From the NCBI GenBank assembly GCA_002270565.1, contig NQMI01000054.1, positions 62,001 through 126,000 of the forward strand: DNA of 64,000 nucleotides. Reading direction: 5' to 3'. Source of the DNA: Stenocarpella maydis. Taxonomy: Eukaryota; Ascomycota; Sordariomycetes; Diaporthales; Diaporthaceae. The translations under genes and the position numbers were made by a program. Positions 63,137-64,000 of the stretch are shown here, piece after piece (positions within the stretch are counted from its first letter, which is position 1; each line of letters begins with the position of its first letter). Under the pieces are notes generated by a model that saw only the letters and a list, made by a program, of their open reading frames with translations, did no database searches and was not told the DNA's origin.

Positions 63137-64000
63137 GGTGGTGCCCTAGCAGACGGCAATAGTGACAGAGCAATCGACCAGCGAGTGGTTCTGAACACAA
63201 GAGATAAACATAGGCAGGCCTAAAGAGTGCCCTGCAACAAGAATGAAATGGCATGAGGAGCCACGTGGTTTGGGACTTGATTACCTACTGGGCTTCAACA
63301 TATTCGGACCCAGACCAGGACGGCATGGGTATGTATGTATAGATGGGGAATGTCGCCCAGTGATTGTACCTGCATGAGACCGTGCATAACTACAAACGCA
63401 GAGCCCGCAGATGTTGATTACTTGCGGGGGCAGGGGTTGGGAAAGTCTATCGCAAACGAGTTTCAGATGGGCTCTTCTCCTCGTGGGAACCACACCGAAA
63501 GGCAAAGCTTCTAAGCCGGCCAATCGCGCCCAGAAGCGGTGAACTTGACCCAATCGTTCCATTGGACCCTACTGGACAAGAAAACCTTAGTTTTCCGGAT
63601 GCGGTAGCTCCCACTGTCACTCATACTGCTCAGGCCGCCGACCTCCCGGCAGGTGTGCAGAGGCAAGACGTCTGGCACCACACAGACTCGCCGCTACGGG
63701 AGCTTAATAAACCAGCGGCTTTATTCCTTGGCCGCAGCTCCTCTCCGCATCGAATGCTCTTCAGCGTCCACCTGAGCACTTCTGCGGGCTATGATTGGGA
63801 TCTCATCCTCCACTGCTCTTGCGCTGGATAAACAGGTGCTTTTACCCTGGACTACCATGAACCATATTATGGCTTGGGAACGGGTCCGCAGTGCTTCTTG
63901 TACTGGTGGAAAGAGTAAAATAGCAAGTGCCGTTGTAGTTGGTTGCAATGTGATACTGTGGCATGCATTTTCGTCAGGCAATACTCGGGCTGGTAAGGTT
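63137..64000. other. Upstream flank of the MFS gene
   Basis: Contains the MFS promoter. Short frames on both strands after 63,281 show no domain. No feature of note is seen to the window's end. Confidence 0.4.

Noticed and set aside
1..64000. tRNA, rRNA, CRISPR arrays, bacterial-type operators or terminators
   Set aside because: None was recognised by reading; the tandem arrays lack the repeat-spacer form of CRISPR and the genome is eukaryotic.

Overview
This window is nuclear DNA of a filamentous ascomycete (Pezizomycotina; which class is not settled). The evidence is short introns of about 44-106 bases with GTAAGT-type donors and CTAAC/CTGAC branch sites, a fungal PDR-type ABC transporter with the degenerate first Walker A, an ascomycete laccase with the C-terminal DSGI plug, a TRI12-like efflux pump, a DUF3723 gene and a DUF3500 gene. 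Gene models were spliced by hand; in each multi-exon model the junctions keep frame and the total length is a multiple of three.

Left part, about 1-38,600: a repeat-rich, gene-sparse accessory region. It holds dispersed palindromic repeats, inverted-repeat elements, tandem arrays and a duplication with the one-directional C-to-T/G-to-A changes expected of repeat-induced point mutation (RIP). Between them lie mostly lineage-specific genes: a membrane protein (917), a helical protein (4641), a 40-residue DnaJ-type zinc miniprotein (6046), a possible beta-barrel protein (7209), a two-finger C2H2 protein (7987-9134), an unknown protein (10816), a small basic nuclear-type protein (12992), an NTA1-like nitrilase whose nucleophile is Ser (13522-15060), a transthyretin-like protein without catalytic residues (15531-16238), coiled-coil proteins (17584, 19398, 20145, 29343), a secreted protein (20752), a large DUF3723 protein (23053-26382), a four-helix membrane protein (27052), a MADS-box-like protein (28144), an FHA-kinase (31053-33472) and two more unknowns (33863, 36257).

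Right part, about 38,600-64,000: repeat-poor, with longer and better conserved genes. In order: a full-length ABCG/PDR efflux pump (39001), a SAM methyltransferase (45807), a DUF3500 protein (47426), an SNF2-like ATPase with a Ser/Pro-rich tail (49783), a secreted laccase (53803-55633), a small secreted protein (58043), a short-chain dehydrogenase (59049-60257) and an MFS pump (60956-63136). Methyltransferase, oxidoreductases and two efflux pumps together suggest small-molecule modification and export, but no polyketide synthase, NRPS or terpene cyclase is present, so a biosynthetic cluster is only a guess.

No tRNA, rRNA, CRISPR array or tyrosine-recombinase (DUF3435) captain was recognised. 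The most unusual features are the roughly 19-copy ACCAGT array with a 245-bp higher-order period (30,100-30,950), the Ser-for-Cys nitrilase beside a transthyretin-like pseudo-enzyme, and the spliced DnaJ-type miniprotein.
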